From an uncultured bacterium (lineage in GTDB: Bacteria > Cyanobacteriota > Vampirovibrionia > Gastranaerophilales > Gastranaerophilaceae), in contig CANENE010000004.1 of the NCBI GenBank assembly GCA_947428835.1, positions 62,001 through 126,000 of the forward strand: a DNA stretch of 64,000 bases, read 5' to 3'. A program made the translations under genes and the position numbers. The stretch's first letter is position 1. Each line of letters starts with the position of its first letter. Below, in pieces: positions 33,377-42,002 of the stretch. The notes beneath the pieces are model-generated. The model worked only from the letters and a program-made list of their open reading frames with translations, had not been told where the DNA came from and ran no database searches.

Positions 33377-33979
33377 TTAATATTTATTTTCTAAAAAATC
33401 AAATACTACTTTGAATTTTTCATTCAATGTTTCAATATTTTCGGTTTCATCAATCTCTATAGTGACAGTTGGTATTTTTCTTTCTACTCCTGCATATGTT
33501 CCAAAGCTTCCGGGTGTTGGATATCCTATGTCGTTTGAAGTTGGATATCCTAAAATTTTTGAAAGCTCATCTGCAAGGCTTTGGGCGGGTCCGTCAAAAT
33601 TAACGACTTTATAGGGACTGTGGATTGTAATTATTGCATCAAATTTAATTTCTTCCATTAAATCTACAATAAATTTTGTTTCAAATTCGCTTTTTGGCGC
33701 ATGGCCTGAAAAATAGTCGCTTTCTTTTTCGTTAAGCTTCCAGTTTTTTGTTGGAAAGTTCCTGTTTAAATCTACACCGTTTTTATTTTTTCTGCTGTTA
33801 TTAAAATTAAGTCTTGGAATATAATAAACATTATTTTTTGAAGGTTGCTCGCTTGTTTTCAAGTATGAATTTATAAAATATTTTCCTTGTGGTTCATCAC
33901 CATGAAAAACTCCAATTACAAGGATGTTTTTACCTTTATAATTGGAGTTTCTTTTAATTAATTCTATGCTATTGTTCAT
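33377..33979 (-). CDS. M14-family zinc carboxypeptidase/amidase-like protein
   Basis: 200 residues. Zinc ligands are expected in GVFHGDEPQGKYF (His and Glu) and a later His (ITIHSPYK); substrate Arg in NGVDLNRNFP; catalytic Glu in PTVTIEIDET. The short form resembles MpaA-like murein peptide amidases that cut the gamma-D-Glu-diaminopimelate bond. No signal peptide, so it acts in the cytoplasm, which fits peptidoglycan recycling. The stop is 4 bp from the converging PHP gene. Confidence 0.85.
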   Translation of the reverse strand: MNNSIELIKRNSNYKGKNILVIGVFHGDEPQGKYFINSYLKTSEQPSKNNVYYIPRLNFNNSRKNKNGVDLNRNFPTKNWKLNEKESDYFSGHAPKSEFETKFIVDLMEEIKFDAIITIHSPYKVVNFDGPAQSLADELSKILGYPTSNDIGYPTPGSFGTYAGVERKIPTVTIEIDETENIETLNEKFKVVFDFLENKY

Positions 33980-33982
33980 TTG

Positions 33983-34729
33983 TTAACCTATACGTTGAAA
34001 CATATAACCAATACCTCTTGCAGTAAGGATTAATTCCGGATTAGCAGGGTCAGCTTCTAATTTTGAACGCAATCTTGAAATATGGACATCAACTACACGT
34101 GTATCAATTCTGTGATCCGGTGGATATGCCCAAACATGCTGTAAGATTTCGTTTCTGGAGTATGCAGTTCCGGAATTGTTAACAAGGAGTTCCAGTAAAC
34201 TAAATTCCATACCTGTAAGACGGATTCTTTCATTTTTACGATAAACTTGTCTTCTTGCAGTGTCAATTTTGATATTTCCAGTTGTAATAACATTTTTAGT
34301 CGTTTTTCCGGTCGGTACTACTACATCTTTGCTTACTGTTCTTCTAAGGACCGCTTTAACCCTTGCTTCAAGTTCTTTTGGGCTGAAAGGTTTAATTACA
34401 TAATCATCTGCACCAAGTTCAAGTCCGGTGATTCTTTCTGATACGTCGCCCAAGGCAGTAAGGATGATGATAGGAATATCTGAAACTCTTCTAATTTCTC
34501 TTGTCACCCCATATCCGTCCATTTTTGGCATCATAACATCCAAAATAACAATATCGGGGTTAATTTTATTAAAAAGTTCAACTGCTTCTTCGCCATCTTC
34601 TGCGGTAACTACGTTATAGCCTGCCATTTTAAGTCTTGTTTCAAGAATTCTTCTGATACTTGCTTCATCATCTACTACAAGAATTTTTTGTTTAGAATCA
34701 GCTTGTTCGCCTTGTACGTCTTTGGTCAT
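33983..34729 (-). CDS. rpaB: Response regulator RpaB
   Basis: OmpR-type regulator, 248 residues. Receiver domain with ILVVDDEASIRRILETRLKM, phosphorylated Asp in IVILDVMMPKMDGYG, and Lys in DYVIKPFSPKELEARVKAVL; winged helix with RLTGMEFSLLELLV and DTRVVDVHISRLRSKLEADP, ending LILTARGIGYMFQ. This matches RpaB (Ycf27), an essential cyanobacterial regulator that binds HLR1 boxes. In photosynthetic relatives it senses redox and light through Hik33/NblS; here its signal must be something else. The ribosome site AAGGAAGT precedes ATG. Five perfect HLR1 boxes occur elsewhere in the window. It abuts the M14 gene by 3 bp. Confidence 0.92.
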   Translation of the reverse strand: MTKDVQGEQADSKQKILVVDDEASIRRILETRLKMAGYNVVTAEDGEEAVELFNKINPDIVILDVMMPKMDGYGVTREIRRVSDIPIIILTALGDVSERITGLELGADDYVIKPFSPKELEARVKAVLRRTVSKDVVVPTGKTTKNVITTGNIKIDTARRQVYRKNERIRLTGMEFSLLELLVNNSGTAYSRNEILQHVWAYPPDHRIDTRVVDVHISRLRSKLEADPANPELILTARGIGYMFQRIG

Positions 34730-34873
34730 TTTACTTCCTTACTTATTCAAATATTAATTAACATTACAAAATATTTACTTTTTTTAACTTATATTAACAT
34801 AGATTAATTTTTTTTGCAAAGAGAAAAAAATAATCTATGTTACGGTTCCCATAGGCATAAATTAATTTTTTGC

Positions 34874-34898
34874 AAAAAAAAGCCCGATATATTCGGGC
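34874..34898 (-). terminator. Intrinsic terminator upstream of rpaB
   Basis: On the minus strand, GCCCGA, 5-nt loop, TCGGGC, then eight T residues. It ends the 184-aa gene transcript and separates it from rpaB. The rest of 34730-34969 is AT-rich and holds the rpaB promoter; I could not choose one -10. Confidence 0.85.
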
Positions 34899-34969
34899 AT
34901 TTCTTGGTTATAGTTTAATTAGGATTTAGAGAGAGTTAGTTAAAATTTAAATTAGGATATTCTTTGGCT

Positions 34970-35524
34970 TTAAGATAGTTTTATTTTTGGAGTTTGTGCT
35001 GATGTTGCGCTTTCAAGTTGTTCTAAGTATGCTTGATCCATTTCGCATTCAGCGGTGATACTATCTAATTCATTTTGTAATTCTGTTTCTTTTTCATTTA
35101 GCATTGGCTTAATATATTCTTCTGCCCATTCTTTTAGTGATTCTTCGTAGAATTCTTCATACATTTTATCGGTATTTAATGAACCGGATTCATCGAAGTA
35201 AAGACTTGCTTGAGATGCAAGAGCAGGATTATTGTAGTATTGTTCTGCTGTTACATCGCTGTATGCTTGTTCATATAACATAGTTTTGTCTTGAGCTTCG
35301 CCTTGAGCTACATCTCTTCCGTAGCCCATAAAATCCAATGCATCACCAAAAAGCTCATTTCCTACAGAACCTATTTCTGTTGGATTGATTTGGCCATCAC
35401 CAATTGCAGAAGCAAAGTTGCCAAGTTTTGTCAATAATCTTTTGATTTGTGTTTTTTTAAGAATGTTTTCGTTGAGACGCTGGGTCGTTGCAGCCCTTTC
35501 CATTCTCATAAGAATCCAAGCCAT
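34970..35524 (-). CDS. Hypothetical helical protein (184 aa)
   Basis: Unknown function. N-terminus MAWILMRMERAATTQRLNEN, then a helical part with KTQIKRLLTKLGNFASAIGD, an acidic middle, and a Glu/Gln-rich coiled end (LNEKETELQNELDSITAECE). No signal peptide or membrane segment. It is expressed from its own promoter region, which has a near-perfect HLR1 box 94-111 bp upstream, and ends at a terminator before rpaB. The proximity and box make it a candidate RpaB target. Confidence 0.7.
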   Translation of the reverse strand: MAWILMRMERAATTQRLNENILKKTQIKRLLTKLGNFASAIGDGQINPTEIGSVGNELFGDALDFMGYGRDVAQGEAQDKTMLYEQAYSDVTAEQYYNNPALASQASLYFDESGSLNTDKMYEEFYEESLKEWAEEYIKPMLNEKETELQNELDSITAECEMDQAYLEQLESATSAQTPKIKLS

Positions 35525-35617
35525 AGTACACTCCTAACCTAATTAAATTTTAAACTAACCTTTACAATATAATAAAGTATTTTTTTGTTTATTAATTGCC
35601 TAATTGCTTTGATTTAT

Positions 35618-35635
35618 GTTACAAATCTTAACAAT
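35618..35635 (-). promoter_or_regulatory. HLR1-like box with one mismatch
   Basis: GTTACAAATCTTAACAAT on the plus strand matches the HLR1 pattern except for one base in the second half-site. Relative to the leftward 184-aa gene, its strand and distance (about 43 bp from a TATTAT -10) resemble the small-gene boxes. Confidence 0.4.
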
Positions 35636-35669
35636 TTTATTTTATTGAATTTTATAGTTTAATTAAAAT

Positions 35670-37457
35670 ATGCAACAAGACAGTTTTTACAGAGAATATG
35701 GTGCAATATTAAGAAAAACAGAGCGTCCTGCAAGATACATAGGCGGTGAGTTCGGTTCTTGCAATAAAGATTTTGATAGCTGCAAAAAAAGATTTCTATT
35801 GGTTTTTCCTGACAAATATGAAATTGGCATCAGTAATTTCGGGCACAAAATTATCTATGATTTAATAAATAAAAGAGACGATTTACTTTGTGACAGGCTT
35901 TATGCGCCTGATAAAGACTTTATAGATTTATTAAAAGAAAATAACAAAACCTTATACGCACTTGAGACTAAAAGATGTCCAAAAGAGTTTGATGTTGTTG
36001 GTTTTGGGCTTCAATATGAAATGTGTTATACTACAGTTTTAAAACTTCTTGAAATGAGTGATATTCCAATTTGTTCGTCCCAAAGAGATTTATCTCATCC
36101 GCTGATAATAGCAGGCGGCCCCTGCACTTCAAATCCGGCTCCCATGGCATCCTTTATAGATGCTTTTACGATAGGTGACGGAGAAGACATAAGTATTGAA
36201 ATTTTAGAAAAGTTTGTTCAATTAAAAAAAGAAAATAAGCTTTCAAGAAATGAAATACTATTAGAATTGTCCAAAATTCAAGGTGTTTATGTTCCGTTAA
36301 TCGAAAATAACACCACAAAAAGAATTGCAGATTTAACATATGAAAATCACCCTACGATGTCTCCTATTCCGCATTTTGCTTCTATTCAAGACAGAGCCAC
36401 AATAGAACTTAGAAGGGGCTGCGGGAGATTATGCAGATTTTGCCAAGCATCTCATATAAATCTTCCGATAAGAGAGAGAAAAAAAGATGATATTGTAAAT
36501 TTGACAAAAGAGTATATAAAAAATACAGGATATGACGAATATTCCCTGCTTTCTCTTTCATCTAATGACCATGGCAAAATCGAAGAAATACTTAAAGATT
36601 TAAATTGTCATTTTAAAAATACAGGAATAAGTGTTTCGCTTCCTTCTCAAAGAGCAGATAAATTTTCATCCGGGCTAGCAAATCTCGCTCAAGGAGAAAG
36701 AAGGGCAACAGTTACAATAGCGCCTGAAGCAGGAACACAGATTATGAGAGACAGGATTAATAAAAATCTATCTGAAGAACAAATTATAAATGCTACAATT
36801 TCTTGTATTAAAAACGGCTGGAATAAAATTAAATATTATTTTGTTATAGGTTTGCCTTTTGAAACTTATGAAGATTTAGACGGGATTGTTGAACTTATAA
36901 AGAAAGTGAATGAAAATTGCAGATTCGAAGGTTTAAAGTATCCTCAAATTACCTGTTCGATTTCTGTTTTTGTTCCAAAACCTCATACTCCTTTTCAATG
37001 GGCAAGACAAAATACAATTGAAGAAATTAATAAGAAAATTGAATATTTAAAACAATTAAAATCGTCAGTAAAAAATGTTAAGTTCAATTTTCATAATCCC
37101 GTTATGTCGCAGTTGGAATCTTTTATGACAAGGGGAGGCAAGGATATTCAGGAATTTATATTTGAACTATATAAAAATGGCTCGTATTTAGACTCCTGGG
37201 ATGAAAATCTTGATGTTGATATGTATTACAAAACTGCAAATAAGCTTGGTTTAGACATAGAAAAGCTTGCAACAAAAGAATTTAAAAGTGACGAAATATT
37301 ACCTTGGGACAAGATTAATTACGGTGTTGATAAAAGCTGGCTTTTAAATGAATATGAAAAATCAAAACAAGTAATAAGTACAATCCCCTGTGAAGTAAAA
37401 TGCAACAATTGCGGGGTGTGTGCCAATTTAAAAACCCATAAGGTTTTGGATAAATAA
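35670..37457 (+). CDS. B12-binding-domain radical SAM protein (TIGR03960-like)
   Basis: 595 residues. An N-terminal cobalamin-binding-like domain (VFPDKYEIGISNFGHKIIYD, VGFGLQYEMCYTTVLKLLEM, AGGPCTSNPAPM) precedes the radical SAM core with CGRLCRFC (CxxxCxxC) inside ELRRGCGRLCRFCQASH. A cysteine-rich end CEVKCNNCGVC may bind another cluster. The family often adjoins a DUF2344 protein and ribonuclease genes and may act in RNA or tRNA modification; here tRNA-Cys follows instead. No DUF2344 gene is nearby. Confidence 0.88.
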   Translation: MQQDSFYREYGAILRKTERPARYIGGEFGSCNKDFDSCKKRFLLVFPDKYEIGISNFGHKIIYDLINKRDDLLCDRLYAPDKDFIDLLKENNKTLYALETKRCPKEFDVVGFGLQYEMCYTTVLKLLEMSDIPICSSQRDLSHPLIIAGGPCTSNPAPMASFIDAFTIGDGEDISIEILEKFVQLKKENKLSRNEILLELSKIQGVYVPLIENNTTKRIADLTYENHPTMSPIPHFASIQDRATIELRRGCGRLCRFCQASHINLPIRERKKDDIVNLTKEYIKNTGYDEYSLLSLSSNDHGKIEEILKDLNCHFKNTGISVSLPSQRADKFSSGLANLAQGERRATVTIAPEAGTQIMRDRINKNLSEEQIINATISCIKNGWNKIKYYFVIGLPFETYEDLDGIVELIKKVNENCRFEGLKYPQITCSISVFVPKPHTPFQWARQNTIEEINKKIEYLKQLKSSVKNVKFNFHNPVMSQLESFMTRGGKDIQEFIFELYKNGSYLDSWDENLDVDMYYKTANKLGLDIEKLATKEFKSDEILPWDKINYGVDKSWLLNEYEKSKQVISTIPCEVKCNNCGVCANLKTHKVLDK

Positions 37458-37473
37458 TTAGATAAGAGTTTAC

Positions 37474-37501
37474 TTGACAATAAATCTTTATTTAATACTA
37501 T
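37474..37501 (+). promoter_or_regulatory. Sigma-70 promoter of tRNA-Cys
   Basis: TTGACA (37474-37479), 16 bp, TACTAT (37496-37501), about 34 bp before the tRNA. Confidence 0.6.
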
Positions 37502-37535
37502 GAATATTGAACATTATATGTTTTACGGTTGAAAT

Positions 37536-37606
37536 GGCGACATGGCCAAGTGGTAAGGCAGGAGCCTGCAAAGCTTTTACCCCCAGTTCGAATCTGGGTG
37601 TCGCCT
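37536..37606 (+). tRNA. trnC: tRNA-Cys (anticodon GCA)
   Basis: Acceptor GGCGACA pairs with TGTCGCC; D arm GCC...GGC; anticodon loop CCTGCAAAG reads GCA; T arm with GTTCGAATC. Discriminator base T at 37606; CCA is not encoded. A T-rich run follows and may end transcription. Confidence 0.95.
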
Positions 37607-37614
37607 TTTTGTTT

Positions 37615-39018
37615 TTAGTATTGAAGTAGTCCCGGATAGTTTTTTAAATCAGTCTCGACAATTTTGCTTGGATATCCGCCATGATGAATTCTTGGCAGTA
37701 GCTCTTTTGCTTTGTATTCTACAAAATCAGGATTATCATCATCTGTATCTATGCATACAAAGACTGTTTCATTATTTTCATTCAGTTTATAGTCAACGAT
37801 TGTTATTTCATGGCCATTTATAATTTCGTTTGGCCCTCCATGAACAAGAGGATTATAATCAGGCTCACTGCAAATACCTGACATTTGATTAGTTAAAACA
37901 ATTCCTACTATAACGTCGTCGCCTGAATCTATTGTATCTTTAATGTGTTTTTCTATTGTTTCAAACGGGCAATTATAGCTTATTATGTTTTTGTTATCGT
38001 CAATATTTTGATATATCAAAGAAGTTATATTTTTGTTTTTAATCAAAGATTCAACATAGGTTTTTTCAAGTTCAATAAGTCCTTTATCGGATGCACTAAA
38101 CTCCCCTGCGCGAGTGTCTGTTAGAGAATTATAAGTATTTTGTGTTCCAAGCTGCATAATAGCACTTTGAATAAGTACGTCTGCAACATTTCTTTCTCCA
38201 AAGTCCCAATCATTGTTTTGAATGCAAGCTCTTACATAAGCATTATCATCAGGTTTTGCTATAAGCTGCATTTTGTTAAAATTAAATGATTTTTTTTCGG
38301 TTTTAAATAAATTTACTATAGAAAGTGCGCCAAGAGGATTGTTTTCAGAGATGCTGTCTGTTGAACAATTCAATATTACAGATTTATTTTCTCCCGATAA
38401 TCCTTCAAGCCAACGTACAAATTCGCTTGGGTATTTGTCAGCCATATTAACTTCGCTTGAAGCTGCAGGACATACGCCTGAATTAAAGATATCAATACTG
38501 TTTGGATTGGCTGCAATTTGGCCTGACGGGTCAATATTTGAAAGTATTCTTTGTTTTTCATAATCAGGAATATTTCCAAAATTTTGTGTAACAAATTTTG
38601 GATTATTTAAAATATCAAGTGCATTTGAAATAAGATTTTGAGCATTTAAACCATATACTCTTGGTTTTACAGCTATATTATAAAGATTATCCAATGTTGT
38701 TGAGCTGTCATGGGGTGACCTGTTTAAGAGTTTTCCGTTTCTTAAAAGGATTTCAAGCTGCTTAGCTGCTTTGGTATTATTGGAATTTAAACTAATTGGG
38801 ATATCTTTAATAAAATTAACCAAATATATATATTTTTCTGTATCTTGTGGTGAAAGTGTTGTAACGACTGAATTGTATTCAGGCAATGCATTATAATTAT
38901 AAATATTTGTCCGGCTGTAATTTTTTGTGGGGTTGGCCACGCCAAAATTATCGGGGCGTTTGTAACTAACACCTGTTGTTATTGGATATATTTGAGATAT
39001 CGGATAATTTTGCACCAT
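37615..39018 (-). CDS. Putative cysteine-protease-like protein (467 aa)
   Basis: Function unknown. The N-terminus MVQNYPISQIYPITTGVSY resembles other lineage-type cytosolic proteins with a short polar lead. A candidate papain-like triad is Cys in NSGVCPAAS (residue about 183), His in INGHEITIVDY (about 403) and Asp in CIDTDDDNPD (about 424), in the right order and with the usual His-hydrophobic-hydrophobic setting. A transglutaminase-like fold is also possible. I start at ATG 39018 rather than 39060, whose extra residues are unlike the rest. Convergent with tRNA-Cys. Confidence 0.6.
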   Translation of the reverse strand: MVQNYPISQIYPITTGVSYKRPDNFGVANPTKNYSRTNIYNYNALPEYNSVVTTLSPQDTEKYIYLVNFIKDIPISLNSNNTKAAKQLEILLRNGKLLNRSPHDSSTTLDNLYNIAVKPRVYGLNAQNLISNALDILNNPKFVTQNFGNIPDYEKQRILSNIDPSGQIAANPNSIDIFNSGVCPAASSEVNMADKYPSEFVRWLEGLSGENKSVILNCSTDSISENNPLGALSIVNLFKTEKKSFNFNKMQLIAKPDDNAYVRACIQNNDWDFGERNVADVLIQSAIMQLGTQNTYNSLTDTRAGEFSASDKGLIELEKTYVESLIKNKNITSLIYQNIDDNKNIISYNCPFETIEKHIKDTIDSGDDVIVGIVLTNQMSGICSEPDYNPLVHGGPNEIINGHEITIVDYKLNENNETVFVCIDTDDDNPDFVEYKAKELLPRIHHGGYPSKIVETDLKNYPGLLQY

Positions 39019-39160
39019 ACTAAAACAATAAAAACACTTTCTATATATTAGTAAAAACAAATAAGAATAAAAAATTGTTAATAAAGTAAAAAAAATTAAC
39101 TTTTTCTATGTTTTATTATATTATATTTATGTGTAAAGGGTGCTTTTGAAAGGCAAGTTG

Positions 39161-40132
39161 ATGATTAATAAATTACAGAATTCTGATATTTTAACGGCTA
39201 TAAAAACAATAGATACGGAAATTGGTGCTTTAGATGAACTCAAAAATCTTCTTGATGACAATTTAACAAAAGCCCTGGATATTATTCAACAAGCTAAAGG
39301 AAAAGTTATTTTAACCGGTATGGGAAAATCGGGCCATATAGCTAAAAAAATTGCAGCTTCTCTTGCTTCAACAGGTACTCCTTCATTTTTTATGCATCCG
39401 GCAGAAGCAAGTCACGGTGATCTTGGAATGGTAACAAATGATGATGTTATAATTGCCATCTCAAATAGCGGTGAATCAAAAGAGCTGCTTGATATTTTGA
39501 ATTATTCAAAAAGATTCGGCATTAAGCTCATATCAATAACAAAAAATCCGGATAGCTCTCTTGGTCGTGCGGGAAATATTATTCTAAAACTTCCAAACTC
39601 AATCGAAGCTTGTCCTTTGGGGCTTGCTCCAACATCATCTACGACTGCAACTTTGGTTTTAGGGGATATTTTGACAGTCGGTTTAATTGAAAGAAATGGT
39701 TTTTCGGCATCTCAATTTAATCAAAGACACCCCGGCGGCAAATTGGGTTCAATTTTACAAAAAGTTAAAGACGTAATGCATAAAAATGATGAAATGCCAC
39801 TTTTAAATGATGATGCTGATATCAATGCAATTATTCTTGAGATGACTTCAAAACGTTTAGGATGTGTCGGATTTATTGATGATAGCGGCAAACTTGTCGG
39901 AATGTTTACAGATGGTGATTTGAGGCGCTGCATCAATAGTGATTTAAAAAGAGTAACCGCAAAAGATATAATGACAAAAAATCCGATAACTGTTGGCGGG
40001 GAATTGTTTTTAACGGAAGCAATTAAAATTATGAATGAAAAGAAGATTACAAATATTTTCGTAGTTGATGATTCAAGCAGGCCAATAGGTACAATACATA
40101 TTCACGACTTGCTTACAAAAGGTGCGGCATAA
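39161..40132 (+). CDS. kdsD: Arabinose-5-phosphate isomerase, KpsF/GutQ type
   Basis: Converts ribulose-5-phosphate to arabinose-5-phosphate for Kdo and LPS. 323 residues: SIS domain with VILTGMGKSGHIAKKIAASL, ASTGTPSFFMHPAEASHGDL and AISNSGESKELLDI, then two CBS domains (VKDVMHKNDEMPLL and AKDIMTKNPITVGG). Start ATG 39161 is seven bases after AAAGG; GTG 39140 is less likely. Its presence supports a lipopolysaccharide outer membrane. Confidence 0.93.
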   Translation: MINKLQNSDILTAIKTIDTEIGALDELKNLLDDNLTKALDIIQQAKGKVILTGMGKSGHIAKKIAASLASTGTPSFFMHPAEASHGDLGMVTNDDVIIAISNSGESKELLDILNYSKRFGIKLISITKNPDSSLGRAGNIILKLPNSIEACPLGLAPTSSTTATLVLGDILTVGLIERNGFSASQFNQRHPGGKLGSILQKVKDVMHKNDEMPLLNDDADINAIILEMTSKRLGCVGFIDDSGKLVGMFTDGDLRRCINSDLKRVTAKDIMTKNPITVGGELFLTEAIKIMNEKKITNIFVVDDSSRPIGTIHIHDLLTKGAA

Positions 40133-40161
40133 TTTTATAAATTCAGGCGCAATTATTTATA

Positions 40162-40191
40162 TTGAGAAGCATTATATAGATACAGTATAAT
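40162..40191 (+). promoter_or_regulatory. Sigma-70-type promoter of the kinase-like gene
   Basis: TTGAGA (40162-40167), 18 bp, TATAAT (40186-40191). The predicted start of transcription lies downstream of a possible TTG codon at 40195, which is why ATG 40219 is used as the gene start. Confidence 0.55.
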
Positions 40192-40218
40192 ATTTTGCGC
40201 ATTTTTCAAAAAATATCA

Positions 40219-41979
40219 ATGTTGGTAAATACAGTAAAATTAAATAGTGTTAACAATTTAAAAAATATCAAGGTTCAAAATGTAAGTCGTCTTGATATGA
40301 TTTCGTTTGCTCAAAAACGAAAGACGGATGAACAATCACCCCACCCTTTAAACCTAAATGGCCCAATTTTAAATAGGGATATCCTGCGCTACAAGGCTTT
40401 AAAAGAAGAAGTAGAACAGTTTGCGGTTGATAAAAGTAATGCAATTTTTATAGGTAAAGGTTTATGTGCTAATGCTTATGTTTTTAAAAAATATCCCGAT
40501 ATTGTTATAAAAGAATCTATAAACGGAAAAGATGATTTTGCCAGCGAAGAAAAAAATCTTAAAAAAGCTCCAAATGAGCTTGAACACACTCAAAGATTTG
40601 TTGCCAGAATATACAATAAAAGAAATGATTGCTATTATCTTTTATCTACTAAAGCTGATGGCTATATTCCTGATCCAATTGCGGCTCCTTGGACGAAAGA
40701 ACATTTAAAAAGCTTATTTGATAGTATGTATATAATGGATAAGCACGCTTTTTACCATGGAGATTTGAATGCTCGCAATATTTTGCTTGACAATAAAGGA
40801 AATGCAAATTTAATCGATTTTCAATATTCTTATGAATTACCGGAAGATAAGTGGTTTAAAGAGAAAGAAATAAGCACAACGCCTGATTTTATCTACAATG
40901 AAAATGCATTAATGTATGAACAAGCGGCCATTACTGAATATTTGTTGGACATTAAAGATTCCGGCAAGGCAAAAGATTTCTTTAGACTTTATTTAAGCCA
41001 AAAAGCGCAGTATCACCAAAACAGATGCGAATTTCTAAGTCAAGCGACTAAAAACTGGCAAAATGAAGATGAACTTGCCACAATAAGAAAATCTATTGCT
41101 TTTGAAAAATCTCGGGCAAATTTATTTAAAAATCCAAGTGATGATTTAATGAAAATTGAAGCTAAAAAGATTAACTTTTTACACGCTTTTAGAGATGCTT
41201 ATGCTAAAGTTGATGGCGGTATTGAAAATAAAAATATAATTCCTGCAGGTGCATATTATTTATATACATTAAGCACTATTCAAGATTTTCGAAATGAAAT
41301 TCAAAAACAAAAAGAACAAGAAGATATCGATTTTGATACTATTATTTATCTAAAATCCATGGAAAAATTCGGCGACTATTGGTTTGATAAGGTAAAAAGC
41401 TGGGCAGATGGTGCATTTATGTATCCTTTAAGGCATGCAAATAAACTAAAATATGAATGGGAAGGCGAGCTTTTTAATTTTCAAAACGAAAAAATAGATA
41501 TTAATAAATTTGGAAATGTTGTTGATATAGCAAAACATATAGATGAAAATTTTAAACCAAATTATACAAAAAGATTTAATTATGATGATGTTGGATTTTT
41601 AAACCCTCTGGCGATAATAGCAGGCACTACCGAGAAGCTCAAAATAAAAGATGCCGATAAAAAAATACTTCAAAAACTTGATGAAATAAAAGAATTAAAC
41701 CTTAAGCTTGTAAGATCAATGAGAACAAGGCGCTTGATAGAGCTTGTAAATTATTCGCTGCTTGGGGTTGTACGTGCGCAGGAGCTTGATGAAATCAATA
41801 AACAAACAGATAATATAGAAGAGCTTGATGAATATATTCAAACGTTAAAAATGCAATATTCGAATTTTGCGGTATTTTCATATCTTGGTGCTTATGAGGC
41901 AATAGTCAATGATGATACTAAAAAGGGCGAATTAACCGGCTACGATGATATGGGTAATTTTGCTATTCAGGAATTTTAA
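40219..41979 (+). CDS. Protein-kinase-fold protein (586 aa)
   Basis: A kinase or aminoglycoside-phosphotransferase-like domain lies at about residues 75-210: glycine-rich loop IGKGLCANAYVF, the candidate ATP lysine in DIVIKES, catalytic YHGDLNARNILLDN (HGD...N) and metal motif LIDFQYSY in place of DFG. The remaining roughly 380 residues are helical with no recognised domain. An N-terminal polar stretch of about 50 residues could be a targeting signal. Catalytic residues look intact. It may be a Ser/Thr kinase, a small-molecule kinase or an effector; no neighbour points to a substrate. Codon use resembles its neighbours. Confidence 0.65.
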   Translation: MLVNTVKLNSVNNLKNIKVQNVSRLDMISFAQKRKTDEQSPHPLNLNGPILNRDILRYKALKEEVEQFAVDKSNAIFIGKGLCANAYVFKKYPDIVIKESINGKDDFASEEKNLKKAPNELEHTQRFVARIYNKRNDCYYLLSTKADGYIPDPIAAPWTKEHLKSLFDSMYIMDKHAFYHGDLNARNILLDNKGNANLIDFQYSYELPEDKWFKEKEISTTPDFIYNENALMYEQAAITEYLLDIKDSGKAKDFFRLYLSQKAQYHQNRCEFLSQATKNWQNEDELATIRKSIAFEKSRANLFKNPSDDLMKIEAKKINFLHAFRDAYAKVDGGIENKNIIPAGAYYLYTLSTIQDFRNEIQKQKEQEDIDFDTIIYLKSMEKFGDYWFDKVKSWADGAFMYPLRHANKLKYEWEGELFNFQNEKIDINKFGNVVDIAKHIDENFKPNYTKRFNYDDVGFLNPLAIIAGTTEKLKIKDADKKILQKLDEIKELNLKLVRSMRTRRLIELVNYSLLGVVRAQELDEINKQTDNIEELDEYIQTLKMQYSNFAVFSYLGAYEAIVNDDTKKGELTGYDDMGNFAIQEF

Positions 41980-42002
41980 TTTTTTATGTTACCATAAAGC
42001 AT

